This document shows positions 9,335 to 18,458 of a stretch of 64,000 nucleotides of DNA, piece after piece. Within the stretch, counting starts at the first letter, position 1; each line of letters begins with the position of its first letter. Origin of the DNA: Saprospiraceae bacterium (GTDB lineage Bacteria; Bacteroidota; Bacteroidia; Chitinophagales; Saprospiraceae); assembly GCA_016708265.1 (NCBI GenBank), contig JADJGA010000003.1, positions 248,001 through 312,000 of the forward strand, read 5' to 3'. The position numbers were made by a program, and so were the translations under genes. The notes beneath the pieces were generated by a model. The model was not told where the DNA came from, made no database searches, and saw nothing but the letters and a program-made list of their open reading frames with translations.

Positions 9335-12300
9335 ATGGACAAAACAACTAATCCTGAAGATTTCTTTAAACTCCTCGCACAGAACAAGGAAAGGCTAAAA
9401 GAACTTGGAGCCATAAATCATACCATTGAAATAATAAGAGAAGGTAAACCTATACCAGATACACTTCATCAGTTTTGCATGATACTGCCTGATGCCTGGC
9501 AATATCCTGAATATGTCACAGCGAGGGTCAAATACGACAAATTTGAGTTCATGACTTCAGGATTCAAAGAATCAAAATGGTGTCAAAAACAGGAATTTGA
9601 ATCCATTGACGGAATTCCTGGATCAATTGAGATTTTTTATACAAGAGAATTTCCATCTGAATTTGAAGGACCTTTTTTAAAAGAAGAACGGGACCTGATC
9701 ATCAACCTTGCAAATATTTTATCGGGTTATCTGAACAGTATCAAAGGGAAGGATATAATTAAAGAAGTAAAAATATCTCAAAAGAAAAAACCTGAATCAG
9801 AACAGACAAGTAAAAGGCTTTTGCAGAAATTCATCAATCAGCACAATGCCGACAGAGATATATATCACGATCTGATGCCTTTCAAAGTCCAGGAAATTCT
9901 TCTTATCTCTACATTATACGATGCATATAGTATTGAAAAAGAAGACAGACTAACGGATAATATTCTGGGTGAATATTCAAAGCTAAGTTTATCCAGCATT
10001 CCAAGGATTACGGGTGTATCTTCATTTGAGGAAGCTATGGAAAAACTGGATGAAAAATATTTCAACATGATCATTATCATGATGGGCGCAGATACCGTTA
10101 CACCTCTTGAAATGAGCAGGAAGATAAAGACTGAATACAGTCATATCCCTCTTTATTTGCTTGTAAATAACAGTGCAATTGTAAATGAAATGGAAAAAAA
10201 TCCAGTCACAATTGAAAGTATCGACAAAGTATTTGTGTGGAATGGTGATGCTAAGGTATTTTTTTCAATGATAAAATTACTTGAGGATAAAGTAAATATT
10301 GAAAACGACACCCGTGTAGCACTGACCAGGGTCATACTTTTGGTTGAAGATTCTCCTAAGTATTATTCACGGTATTTGCCTTTGCTTTACAGTACTGTAT
10401 TGGAACAAACAAGAAAAGAAATAGAAGATATCAGTACAGACGATCTTTATAAAGTTCTGAGAATCAGGATCAGGCCTAAAATCATTCTTGCCGGCACATA
10501 TGAAGAAGCTATAAATCTATTTGAAAGGTATAAGAATTACCTTTTGTGTATGATTTCTGATGTGAAATTCTTTAAAAACGGAGTTCTGGATGAAAATGCA
10601 GGAGATGCACTGGTCCGGCATATAAGAAAAGAATTCAACAATCTCCCAATCATATTGCAATCCTATGAACAGTCATATGAAGAAATAGCGTATAAACACC
10701 GGGTTTCGTTTATCAATAAGAATTCTGAGAGCCTGATGCAGGAGATTAAAAACTTCCTTAGCAATTATCTTGGATTTGGTGATTTTGTATTTAGAGATTC
10801 CACCGGAACACCTATAACAATCGCTAATTCAATGGAAGAATTTGAACGGATATTAAAGATAATTCCTGAGGACAGCCTGATGTATCATGCACAAAAAAAG
10901 CATTTTTCCATGTGGTTGTCAGCGCAAGGGGAAATTCAGGTGGCTAAAATAATACATCCAACCAGTGTTGAAGATTTTACTGGTCCTGAGGAAATACGGA
11001 ATTTCATCCTGCAAACTTTAAAAAGATTCAGGCAGGAAAAAAGAAAAGGGAAAATAGTTAGTTTTAATACTGAATGGGAAGTTGACGAGAGTAACATTGT
11101 GAGTCTTGCAGATGGATCATTCGGAGGAAAAGGAAGAGGCCTTTCATTTGTAAACACTCTTATCCATACCTTTGACATCACACAATACACTCCCAACATA
11201 AATCTTAAAACCCCAAGAACTTCTATCATTGGCACCAATGAATTTGAATCTTTCATGGAAAAAAACAATTTGTATGAAAAGGTTTTTAATTCCAATAGCT
11301 ATGCTGACATCCAGAAGTATTTTTTACGGGCAGAGCTTTCAGACCAATTGAAAATCAGGCTTGACAGATTACTGCAAATTTACAACAGACCTCTTGCCAT
11401 CCGTTCATCCGCTTCCCTTGAGGATTCAATTATGCAGCCTTTTGCCGGTATTTTTGAAACATTCCTGCTCCCAAACAACAACCCTGATCGCAATATCAGG
11501 CTACACGATGTAATGAATGCGATAAAACTCGTTTTTGCATCTGTTTTTTCAGATACTGCCCGTGGATATATACGTGCTATAAATTTAAAGATAGAAGATG
11601 AGAGAATGGCAATAGTGATCCAGGAAGTAGTCGGAAATCAATATGGCAATTACTATTATCCCCACATCAGCGGAGTTGCACAATCCTACAATTATTATCC
11701 GTTTGGACATATTGAACCTTCTGATGGTTTTGCGAACATTGCATTTGGATTAGGAAAATATGTGGTTGAAGGAGAAAGATCCTACAGGTTCTGTCCGAAA
11801 TATCCTACACTGGCAAATTATTCGACTACAGACCTAATAAAAAATTCACAGGTAGGATTTCTGGCAGTCGATCTTAATCACAGGGACATAAACCTGATGG
11901 AAGGAGATGAAGCAGGTTTGATAAGGCTTGATCTTTATGATGCCGAAAAGCATGAAACACTTAAACATTGTGCATCAGTTTTCAATCCTGAAAACAACAC
12001 AATTTCTCCTGGATTGAATCAATCGGGACCTCGTGTTGTAGATTTTGCTAATATACTGAAATACAATTATATACCTCTTTCGCAAACCATTCAGGTGATA
12101 CTTGATATCGTTGAAGAAGCCATTGGTTCTGCATGTGAAATAGAATTTGCCGTTGACCTAAACAGGGATTCCGATTATAAAGCTTCTTTTTTCCTGCTTC
12201 AGATAAAACCTCTGATGGGCAATACACAGGAATATAAAGTAGATCGCAATACCATCGATGTTAGCAAAACAGTCCTTCTTTCCAATAATGGAATGGGCAA

Positions 12301-12772
12301 CGGATTAATCAGCACAATTGAAGATGTGGTCTATATTAAAAGGGAAGCTTTTGACAAGTCAAAAACAATTGAAATGGCTGATCAGGTAAATATTATAAAC
12401 AATAAGCTTATATCTTCCGGGAGAATGTGTATTCTGATTGGACCAGGCCGTTGGGGAACCCGTGACAGATGGATCGGTATTCCGGTTACCTGGCCACAGA
12501 TATCTCAGGCTAAAATAATTGTAGAAACCAGTTTTGAGGATTTTCCTCTTGATGCCAGCTATGGTTCACATTTTTTTCACAATGTCATTTCAATGAACGT
12601 AGGATATTGCTCTGTCAATGACAGCGATGACTCTGCAAGGGTTGCATGGGATTTGCTGAACAGTTTACCTGCAGTAAATGAAACTGAATTTTTCAGACAT
12701 GTTCGTTTTCCCAAACCCCTCACTGTAAGAATGGACGGACGTCAAAGGATAGTAGCTGTTAGTATTGAGTGA
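9335..12772 (+). CDS. PEP synthase/PPDK-like ATP-binding protein with receiver-like domains
   Basis: 1145 residues. Residues about 1-150 look like a GAF/sensor-type domain. Residues about 185-480 contain two receiver-like segments; the second has VILLVEDSPKYYSRYL and a candidate phosphoacceptor Asp in LLCMISDVKFF. Residues about 590-1140 match the PEP/pyruvate-binding ATP-grasp domain of PEP synthase and pyruvate phosphate dikinase (FGGKGRGLSFVN; RPLAIRSSASLEDSIMQPFAG; FAVDLNRDSDYKASFFLLQIKP). I cannot find the swivelling phosphohistidine domain or the C-terminal PEP barrel, so it cannot run the full PEP synthase reaction alone. Similar proteins are usually labelled phosphoenolpyruvate synthase. 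It may instead be a phosphotransferase or signalling protein. Confidence 0.8.
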   Translation: MDKTTNPEDFFKLLAQNKERLKELGAINHTIEIIREGKPIPDTLHQFCMILPDAWQYPEYVTARVKYDKFEFMTSGFKESKWCQKQEFESIDGIPGSIEIFYTREFPSEFEGPFLKEERDLIINLANILSGYLNSIKGKDIIKEVKISQKKKPESEQTSKRLLQKFINQHNADRDIYHDLMPFKVQEILLISTLYDAYSIEKEDRLTDNILGEYSKLSLSSIPRITGVSSFEEAMEKLDEKYFNMIIIMMGADTVTPLEMSRKIKTEYSHIPLYLLVNNSAIVNEMEKNPVTIESIDKVFVWNGDAKVFFSMIKLLEDKVNIENDTRVALTRVILLVEDSPKYYSRYLPLLYSTVLEQTRKEIEDISTDDLYKVLRIRIRPKIILAGTYEEAINLFERYKNYLLCMISDVKFFKNGVLDENAGDALVRHIRKEFNNLPIILQSYEQSYEEIAYKHRVSFINKNSESLMQEIKNFLSNYLGFGDFVFRDSTGTPITIANSMEEFERILKIIPEDSLMYHAQKKHFSMWLSAQGEIQVAKIIHPTSVEDFTGPEEIRNFILQTLKRFRQEKRKGKIVSFNTEWEVDESNIVSLADGSFGGKGRGLSFVNTLIHTFDITQYTPNINLKTPRTSIIGTNEFESFMEKNNLYEKVFNSNSYADIQKYFLRAELSDQLKIRLDRLLQIYNRPLAIRSSASLEDSIMQPFAGIFETFLLPNNNPDRNIRLHDVMNAIKLVFASVFSDTARGYIRAINLKIEDERMAIVIQEVVGNQYGNYYYPHISGVAQSYNYYPFGHIEPSDGFANIAFGLGKYVVEGERSYRFCPKYPTLANYSTTDLIKNSQVGFLAVDLNHRDINLMEGDEAGLIRLDLYDAEKHETLKHCASVFNPENNTISPGLNQSGPRVVDFANILKYNYIPLSQTIQVILDIVEEAIGSACEIEFAVDLNRDSDYKASFFLLQIKPLMGNTQEYKVDRNTIDVSKTVLLSNNGMGNGLISTIEDVVYIKREAFDKSKTIEMADQVNIINNKLISSGRMCILIGPGRWGTRDRWIGIPVTWPQISQAKIIVETSFEDFPLDASYGSHFFHNVISMNVGYCSVNDSDDSARVAWDLLNSLPAVNETEFFRHVRFPKPLTVRMDGRQRIVAVSIE

Positions 12773-12950
12773 TTTGCAGGCATTTAGCAGTTGGAATTTT
12801 AGACTTTTTATACATAAAAGCATTGAAGTATTTAATTATGTAGAGATCATCCTGATAAACTTATTTTATAAGGTAACACAAAGAATTTTTATTATAATTT
12901 ATATAGATTTCATGTAAATAGAATATATTAAAATGAAAAAAAATAATTCA

Positions 12951-12958
12951 TATATTTG
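12951..12958 (+). promoter_or_regulatory. Bacteroidota-type -7 box upstream of the acyltransferase gene
   Basis: TATATTTG is an exact consensus match, 82 bases before the ATG at 13041. The -33 region is not clear. Confidence 0.4.
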
Positions 12959-13040
12959 CTCCGGAATAATGTTATGGTTAATCTTTTATTAATATTGCAG
13001 TTTATTAAACTATCACTATTTTAAAAATTTGATTAAAATT

Positions 13041-13916
13041 ATGCATTTTTTACAACATTTTCTTTTCAAATTTCTAATTTTGATCTTAAGGTTTGTACCA
13101 TTTTCCATCCTGTACATTTTAGCTGATGTTTTAAGTTTTATTTTGATATATTTTGTAAACTACAGGAAGGATATTGTTATAAATAATCTAAAAAATTCAT
13201 TTCCTGAAAAATCAGACTTTGAAATAAAGCAAATAACAAAGAAATTTTATAAAAATCTTTCAGATATTACACTGGAAAGCATTAAAGGTCTCTCAATGAG
13301 CAAAAAGGAATTGCTAAAAAGGTATAAAGTGCTGAATCCTGAATTGATAAATAATTATCTTCCCGAAAAAAGTAGTTTTATTGGAATCGGCAGCCATTAC
13401 TGTAATTGGGAATGGGGTGTGTTGTCGTTTAGTCTTCAATTTCCACAAAAGACAATTGGCCTGTACAAACCTCTTACAAATAAGTACACCAATAGATACC
13501 TTCTTAAAACACGTGCTGCCTGGGGAATGTATCTGGAATCTATCAAAGGAACAGCTGATGTATTTGCTAAAAACATAAATACCCCTACAATTTTTTTTAT
13601 GATATCAGATCAAAGTCCATCCAACTTAAACAAGTCAATTTGGATAGACTTCTTAAATCAGGAAACACCTTTCTTACATGGTGCCGAGTTTTATGCACGT
13701 AAAATGAATTACCCTGTTATTTATGGTGATGTTCAGCGTGTTAAAAGAGGCTACTATACAATCTACCTTAGTCTGATTGAATCTCAGCCAAAGGACACTG
13801 TTGAATCTGAGATTACTCATAAGGTAGCAAAAAAACTGGAAAGTATTATCATTGAGAAGCCAGAGAATTGGTTATGGACACACAAAAGATGGAAGCATAA
13901 ACGCAGTACTAATTAA
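13041..13916 (+). CDS. LpxL/HtrB-family lipid A acyltransferase
   Basis: 291 residues from the ATG at 13041; an in-frame TTG at 13029 is possible but less likely. An N-terminal hydrophobic anchor (about residues 5-38) is followed by FVNYRKDIVINNLKNSFPEKS, typical of the family. The catalytic H-x4-E motif is in GIGSHYCNWEWG, and FMISDQSPSN resembles the conserved D-Q segment. The enzyme moves an acyl chain onto lipid A precursors or related lipids at the inner membrane. It stands alone on the plus strand between its own promoter and the thioredoxin gene. Some Bacteroidota homologues acylate other amino lipids, so the acceptor is uncertain. Confidence 0.88.
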   Translation: MHFLQHFLFKFLILILRFVPFSILYILADVLSFILIYFVNYRKDIVINNLKNSFPEKSDFEIKQITKKFYKNLSDITLESIKGLSMSKKELLKRYKVLNPELINNYLPEKSSFIGIGSHYCNWEWGVLSFSLQFPQKTIGLYKPLTNKYTNRYLLKTRAAWGMYLESIKGTADVFAKNINTPTIFFMISDQSPSNLNKSIWIDFLNQETPFLHGAEFYARKMNYPVIYGDVQRVKRGYYTIYLSLIESQPKDTVESEITHKVAKKLESIIIEKPENWLWTHKRWKHKRSTN

Positions 13917-14096
13917 CTGATTTTTGACAATAACTAGCTGTCAGTCAATCAAAATATCTAAGTTTAATATATTTAAAGGTACATGAAATATTCTAAATTA
14001 AATTTTCAAAAACATATACAACTGAAACTGTGAAATAATAATTGAAACATTAAAATAATAATATTTTTTTGTTTCTTTGTTTTAAAATTGAACAGC

Positions 14097-15260
14097 ATGA
14101 AAAAAATTGCAATAATCCCCCTTTTACTATTTTTTACGATAACATTTTTTGGGCAAGGTATAAATTTTCATAAAAAACCCTGGGATGAACTTAAATCATT
14201 AGCCAGGACAGAAAACAAATTTCTTTTTGTGGACTGCTATACTGATTGGTGCGGATGGTGCAAGGTCATGGATCAAAAGACTTTTTCCGATCCTGAAGTT
14301 ATCAAATTCATGAACGAAAAATTTATTTCTGCAAAAATTGATATGGAGAAAGGCCAGGGAATTACCCTTGCAATGAAATACAGGGTAACAGGCTTTCCCT
14401 CTTATTTAATATTTTCCCCTGAAGGCAAATTAGTCTATAAAACATTTGGATATCAAAAGGTTCCGGATTTTTTAAAAAACCTCAACAGCTCAATTTCTAC
14501 AGGTCAACAGCAGTTTTACAATGGAATATCTGATGAACCGGAATTGAATTTCCCGGAATTTTACATAAATGCTTTCGCTGGCAATGGTAAAAGGGTATGG
14601 CCGGACATCAATATTATTGACTCATACTTCAGGACTGAGACTAATTGGTACAGTGAAGTTTCATTCAGTGTTTTAAGCAGATTTGAAGTACCTGATACTG
14701 TAAATAGATTTTTCCTTAAAAATATCGAACAGTACAGATATCTTTACAGTATTGATGCAGACGATAAAATCTCAGGTATGATCTATAGACTGATGTCAAA
14801 AGCAGTAAAAAACAAAGATATGAAACTAGCGGGAGAGGCTTTTTCAATGATTGATATGTATATTAAAGAAGACAGAAACGAAATTAAACAGTCATACCTG
14901 CTTATGTATCTTAGTGAAACATCTGACTGGAAAAATTTCTCTGCCACATTTCAAAAAGTCCTTGATACTGAAGGATATAAAAACTCAGAAATGATAAATA
15001 ATTATGCCTGGAATATTTATAAAGAATGTGATTACCCGGATGTTATATCAAAGGCTGCTGAATGGATGAAAAAAGTTACAGATGCCGATCCACAATATAT
15101 GTTTCTTGATACCTATGCTGCCCTGCTTTTTAAAAGTAAAAACTATACTGAAGCTGAAATTTATGCCAAAAAGGCAATAAAAAACGGCAAAAAAAACAAG
15201 GAAGATATTAAAGAGACCAAAGAATTGCTTGAAAAAATAAAGCAAATAAGAAAAAATTGA
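14097..15260 (+). CDS. Exported thioredoxin-family protein with TPR-like C-terminus
   Basis: 387 residues from the ATG at 14097; the in-frame TTG nine bases earlier lacks support. A signal peptide (about residues 1-20, ending FFGQG) directs it to the periplasm. The active site is W-C-G-W-C with Cys52 and Cys55, in the DUF255/thioredoxin_7-like context VDCYTDWCGWCKVMDQKTFSD and the cis-Pro segment YRVTGFPSYLIFSPEGK. The second half is helical with a TPR-like end (DTYAALLFKSKNYTEAEIYAKKAI). It is likely a periplasmic thiol reductase or disulfide carrier with a protein-binding tail. The terminator at 15311 closes the transcript. Confidence 0.85.
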   Translation: MKKIAIIPLLLFFTITFFGQGINFHKKPWDELKSLARTENKFLFVDCYTDWCGWCKVMDQKTFSDPEVIKFMNEKFISAKIDMEKGQGITLAMKYRVTGFPSYLIFSPEGKLVYKTFGYQKVPDFLKNLNSSISTGQQQFYNGISDEPELNFPEFYINAFAGNGKRVWPDINIIDSYFRTETNWYSEVSFSVLSRFEVPDTVNRFFLKNIEQYRYLYSIDADDKISGMIYRLMSKAVKNKDMKLAGEAFSMIDMYIKEDRNEIKQSYLLMYLSETSDWKNFSATFQKVLDTEGYKNSEMINNYAWNIYKECDYPDVISKAAEWMKKVTDADPQYMFLDTYAALLFKSKNYTEAEIYAKKAIKNGKKNKEDIKETKELLEKIKQIRKN

Positions 15261-15310
15261 ATCTTCTGACTTCCCTCAAGTTTTTAATTAATTTAATTTT
15301 TTACCCATAT

Positions 15311-15349
15311 ACAGGAAAAACACCCTAAATAAAAAGGTGTTTTTCCTGT
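15311..15349 (+). terminator. Rho-independent terminator after the thioredoxin gene
   Basis: A perfect 14-base inverted repeat, ACAGGAAAAACACC (15311-15324) and GGTGTTTTTCCTGT (15336-15349), lies 51 bases after the stop codon. The right arm itself is T-rich. Confidence 0.75.
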
Positions 15350-15379
15350 TGATTTTCGCAGTTTTTTACTATATTTTTG
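15349..15379 (+). promoter_or_regulatory. Promoter upstream of the beta-barrel protein gene
   Basis: TTG at 15349-15351 and TATTTTTG at 15372-15379 with a 20-base spacer fit the Bacteroidota -33/-7 pattern. The ATG follows 44 bases later. Confidence 0.5.
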
Positions 15380-15422
15380 CATAATAGTTCTGTTTTTTTT
15401 AACATTTTAAAATGGAAATACT

Positions 15423-16019
15423 ATGAAAAAAATCCTTTTTTTATTGCTGCTGATTTTACCTGTGATAATTTATTCACAAAAATTAGCAAAAATGCCGTAT
15501 TCAATAAGTATTTTTAACAATGCCACAATGCTTCCGCCAGCCTCACTGACGGCCGTAGTTAACCAGCCTTTACATCCGGGAATTTTATTAGGAGCTGAAT
15601 TCGGATGGAAAGAAAACTCAAAGGGAAAATGGTTCCAGAATGCTAACCTGGGCTACATTTATCATCATCTTGCCAATCAATCATTCTTGCTTTTTACGCA
15701 GTCCGGATACAGAAAATATATTGGAAAGTTTTCTCTTGAAGGATCTCTCCAGGCAGGATATATGCACTGTTTTTCTCTTGTTGACCGGATTGTAATGGGT
15801 GATGACGGAAAATATAAAGAATCCAAAGGTATAGGTAAACCACAGTTTATATTCGGTGCAGGAGCCGGTATCGGATTCAGATTTGATCAGGATAAAATGA
15901 TAAAAAGAGTTTTCTTAGCTTATGATGTCAGAATGCAGTTACCTTTTGTAAAAAGTTATGTGACAATGCTTCCTAATGGAGCACTTTCATTAGGTTGCCA
16001 ATTCACTATAAGTAAATGA
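15423..16019 (+). CDS. Small outer-membrane beta-barrel-like protein
   Basis: 198 residues with a clear signal peptide (about residues 1-18, ending IIYSQK). The rest has alternating aromatic and polar residues and short turns (GAEFGWKENSKGKWFQNANLGYIYHHL, FIFGAGAGIGFRFDQD), and ends in a strand finishing CQFTISK. This is consistent with an 8-10 stranded porin-like barrel. The function is unknown. The serine hydrolase gene follows 33 bases later, so the two probably form an operon. Confidence 0.65.
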   Translation: MKKILFLLLLILPVIIYSQKLAKMPYSISIFNNATMLPPASLTAVVNQPLHPGILLGAEFGWKENSKGKWFQNANLGYIYHHLANQSFLLFTQSGYRKYIGKFSLEGSLQAGYMHCFSLVDRIVMGDDGKYKESKGIGKPQFIFGAGAGIGFRFDQDKMIKRVFLAYDVRMQLPFVKSYVTMLPNGALSLGCQFTISK

Positions 16020-16051
16020 TTTTGGATTAGTTATCATTAAAAAATTATAAT

Positions 16052-17254
16052 ATGAAAAAGTTAATTTATATTTATCTTTTTATAACCATGAGTTTATTTT
16101 TAAGCTCTTGTATTGAAGAAGAAATCACAAGACCAGCAAATATCACCTGTCAGCTTGAAAACAATGCAGAATACAAACAAAACCCGAAGAGTGCACAATT
16201 ACAGGCTTTGATAGATTCCTATGCCAAAAAAGGATTGCCAGGGATCGTCTTGCTGGTCAGGGACGAAAATGGATTTTATATAGGATCATCAGGTAAGGCT
16301 GATATTAAAAATGGAATTGAAGCACAAGCCTGCCATATATCAAAAATAGCAAGCATCACAAAACTCATGCTTGCCACATCGATCTTCAGGCTTCAGGAAC
16401 AAGGCAAAATTTCAGTCAATGACCCTGTATCGAAATTCATTTCCAAAGATGTTCTCGATAAAATCGAAAACGGAAACGAACCATTGACTGTCCTTAACCT
16501 CCTGAACCATACGTCAGGGATCTTCGATGTAATAAAAAGTACAGGATTTTACCTTGAAGTGCTAAACAACCCATCAAAGCACTGGGAGGAAGAAGAACTT
16601 CTGAAATTTGTTTATGGCCAGCCGAAAATGTTTGAATTTAACCCGGCTGATACTGCCAATTATTCCAATACAAATTACCTGTTGCTGAGTATGATAGTAG
16701 AAAAGGCTGCAGGCAAGTCCGTCTCACAGGTTCTCCACGATGAAATATTTAATCCTCTTGCCATGAATGATTCATATTACTTTTACCATGATGCCTTACC
16801 TGAGGATAAGATCATGCAGGGGTATTTCGATCTCTACAATAATGGCACTCTTTTGAATCTTTCAAACTGGAATACAGGAAGTGGAAACGGCTATGGGGGA
16901 GTTTATTCTACTGTATGGGATATGTATCTGTTTATCGATGCCTTGTATGCCAAAAAAACCCTTTTAACCCAGGCTTCACTTGATCAGATGCTGACTTTTC
17001 ATCATTCGGTCGAATCCCGCAGACAACTCGGTGCCGGGTGTCAGAAAGATTTTATAGATATCGGTAATACTGAAAAGGACTTTGCATGGGGACACAGAGG
17101 CAGGGACCTCAGTTACAGTGCCGATCTTTTCTATTTTCCGGAGCACAAAGCCATAATGTCATTAATGGTCAATTACGGTACCGATGGAGAAAGTGAACTC
17201 AGGCCTGTATATAAGGAAATGCATGATGAGATTGCAAAGCTGATAGCAAAATGA
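16052..17254 (+). CDS. Class C beta-lactamase-related serine hydrolase lipoprotein
   Basis: 400 residues, with a lipoprotein signal ending LFLSSC (Cys20). It carries the penicillin-recognising triad of the AmpC/D-alanyl-D-alanine peptidase fold: S-x-x-K in IASITKLML (Ser101, Lys104), Y-x-N in TANYSNTNYLLLS, and H-x-G in WGHRGRDLSYS. The usual family length is about 350-400. It may trim peptidoglycan or hydrolyse esters; true beta-lactamase activity cannot be inferred. Confidence 0.85.
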   Translation: MKKLIYIYLFITMSLFLSSCIEEEITRPANITCQLENNAEYKQNPKSAQLQALIDSYAKKGLPGIVLLVRDENGFYIGSSGKADIKNGIEAQACHISKIASITKLMLATSIFRLQEQGKISVNDPVSKFISKDVLDKIENGNEPLTVLNLLNHTSGIFDVIKSTGFYLEVLNNPSKHWEEEELLKFVYGQPKMFEFNPADTANYSNTNYLLLSMIVEKAAGKSVSQVLHDEIFNPLAMNDSYYFYHDALPEDKIMQGYFDLYNNGTLLNLSNWNTGSGNGYGGVYSTVWDMYLFIDALYAKKTLLTQASLDQMLTFHHSVESRRQLGAGCQKDFIDIGNTEKDFAWGHRGRDLSYSADLFYFPEHKAIMSLMVNYGTDGESELRPVYKEMHDEIAKLIAK

Positions 17255-17492
17255 TGGGTTGATGGAAGGGGGGGAAGGATGGATTGTCAGGTAATTGGAA
17301 TGTCGGATTTGTCGAATAATACCTACTGAAAATTAAAAAAAATTTAACCTTTATTATTTTGTCGGATTTTAGTTTATATATCATCCTTCCTGTGATAACA
17401 GTATTTTTTAAATGAAACTATTTTTTTATAAAAATCATCAAAAATAAAACTTTATATAAATTAAAATCGTTTATGTTTCAAAAATATAAGCA

Positions 17493-17720
17493 ATGAAAGA
17501 TATTGGTCTGACCGCTGTTTATGTAAAAGGAGAATATGGTTATACTGCTTATATTCAGGAATTTGGCGGTGTGATCACACAAGGTGAAACTATACCTGAA
17601 GCAGAAGAAAATCTGTATGATGCCTTACAATTATTCCTTGAAACTGAAACCATTTCCAATTCCACTGATTCAGTCAACTCCATAAAAAAACCTTTTTTGT
17701 CGCTGACAAAGGCTTTATGA
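17493..17720 (+). CDS. hicB: HicB-family antitoxin
   Basis: 75 residues. The segment LTAVYVKGEYGYTAYIQEFGGVITQGETIPEAEENLYDALQLFLE has the partial RNase H fold sequence typical of short HicB antitoxins, which neutralise the HicA mRNA interferase. There is no added DNA-binding domain. Its stop codon overlaps (ATGA) the start of a broken hicA reading frame, the usual tight coupling of this toxin-antitoxin pair. Because the toxin is ruined, the antitoxin is probably an orphan. Confidence 0.8.
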   Translation: MKDIGLTAVYVKGEYGYTAYIQEFGGVITQGETIPEAEENLYDALQLFLETETISNSTDSVNSIKKPFLSLTKAL

Positions 17721-17836
17721 ATAGAAAAGCTTTTTTAAAACATCTGACTCAAAAATAATGTATTTTAGAAAGGGAAGGTAATAGACATAGTGTTTATATT
17801 AATATTAAAAAACAATCGAAAATCAGTAGTTTATAA
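17717..17836 (+). pseudogene. hicA: Remnant of hicA toxin gene
   Basis: From the ATG at 17717 the reading is MNRKAFLKHLTQK, a TAA at 17756, then CILEREGNRHSVYINIK in the same frame, and finally KNNRKSVV in the +1 frame. This matches the HicA pattern (KHL...GC.LLREG..HS.Y.N......V). The copy therefore carries a nonsense codon, a probable frameshift near 17808 and loss of the C-terminal third. The end coincides with the left edge of the RiPP island, so the island's arrival or rearrangement may have cut it. The length is too short for any functional toxin. Confidence 0.65.
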
Positions 17837-17849
17837 TAAACTAAACACC

Positions 17850-18458
17850 CTATACTTGTAGAAAAATATGCGAGCAGCTTGAAATAGATATAATAAAATA
17901 TTCAGGCATTTCTTCTATATCTTCAAATATGACTATTGATGTACCTTGACCCCAAAATATTTCACTTTCTGATTCAAACCTTATACTTCCACCAAGAGAT
18001 TTTGTGATTATACCATTTACGTGTAAATCATAGAAATCCTCAACTGTTTTTTTATTTCCGGTTATTAATGTTGAAGGTATTTTTAAACCATACTTTTTGG
18101 CTAATAGAAGATCTATAATCTTATTTTCTCAGTAATTGTGGGTAAAATTTCCGAAAAATTTTTTATTGTTGAGAATGAAAAACAAGGCATCAGTAAATAT
18201 TTCGCACTCATGAATCAGAGATTTTTTTATCTGTTGATTATTGATCTCAGAAAGCAAACTTAATATAAATGCTTTGCTTCCATTAAAAATAAACCCTTCA
18301 GTATTTTGAGGAACTACTTCTTTATTATATTCTTCTATTCGTATTGATAATGAGGTGAATATTTTATCAATCTCTTCAACTTCTTGTTTATTATACTTTA
18401 ACCAGTTAATTACCTCTATCTTTGAAGTTTTTCTGGTTTCAGGAAAATTAATAATCAT
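17850..18458 (-). pseudogene. Truncated, stop-containing ATP-grasp maturase (cassette 1)
   Basis: The N-terminal 109 residues (18129-18458) are nearly identical to the intact ATP-grasp at 22738-23670. An AGA (Arg) codon there is TGA here (18129-18131). The frame then continues open as ENKIIDLLLAKKYGLKIPST to EEMPEYF and loses all similarity near 17907, ending at a TAG at 17850. The ATP-binding and metal-binding C-terminal domain (the E-x-N-P region) is therefore gone. It overlaps the preceding exported-protein gene by 11 bases, as in the intact cassette. It is non-functional as a ligase. Confidence 0.85.

Noticed and set aside
13029..13040. TTG start for the acyltransferase
   Set aside because: The ATG 12 bases downstream begins at the usual family start; the extra four residues add nothing.
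18129..18458. Independent small gene of 109 residues
   Set aside because: It is the 5' part of an ATP-grasp copy; the family sequence continues in frame after the TGA.
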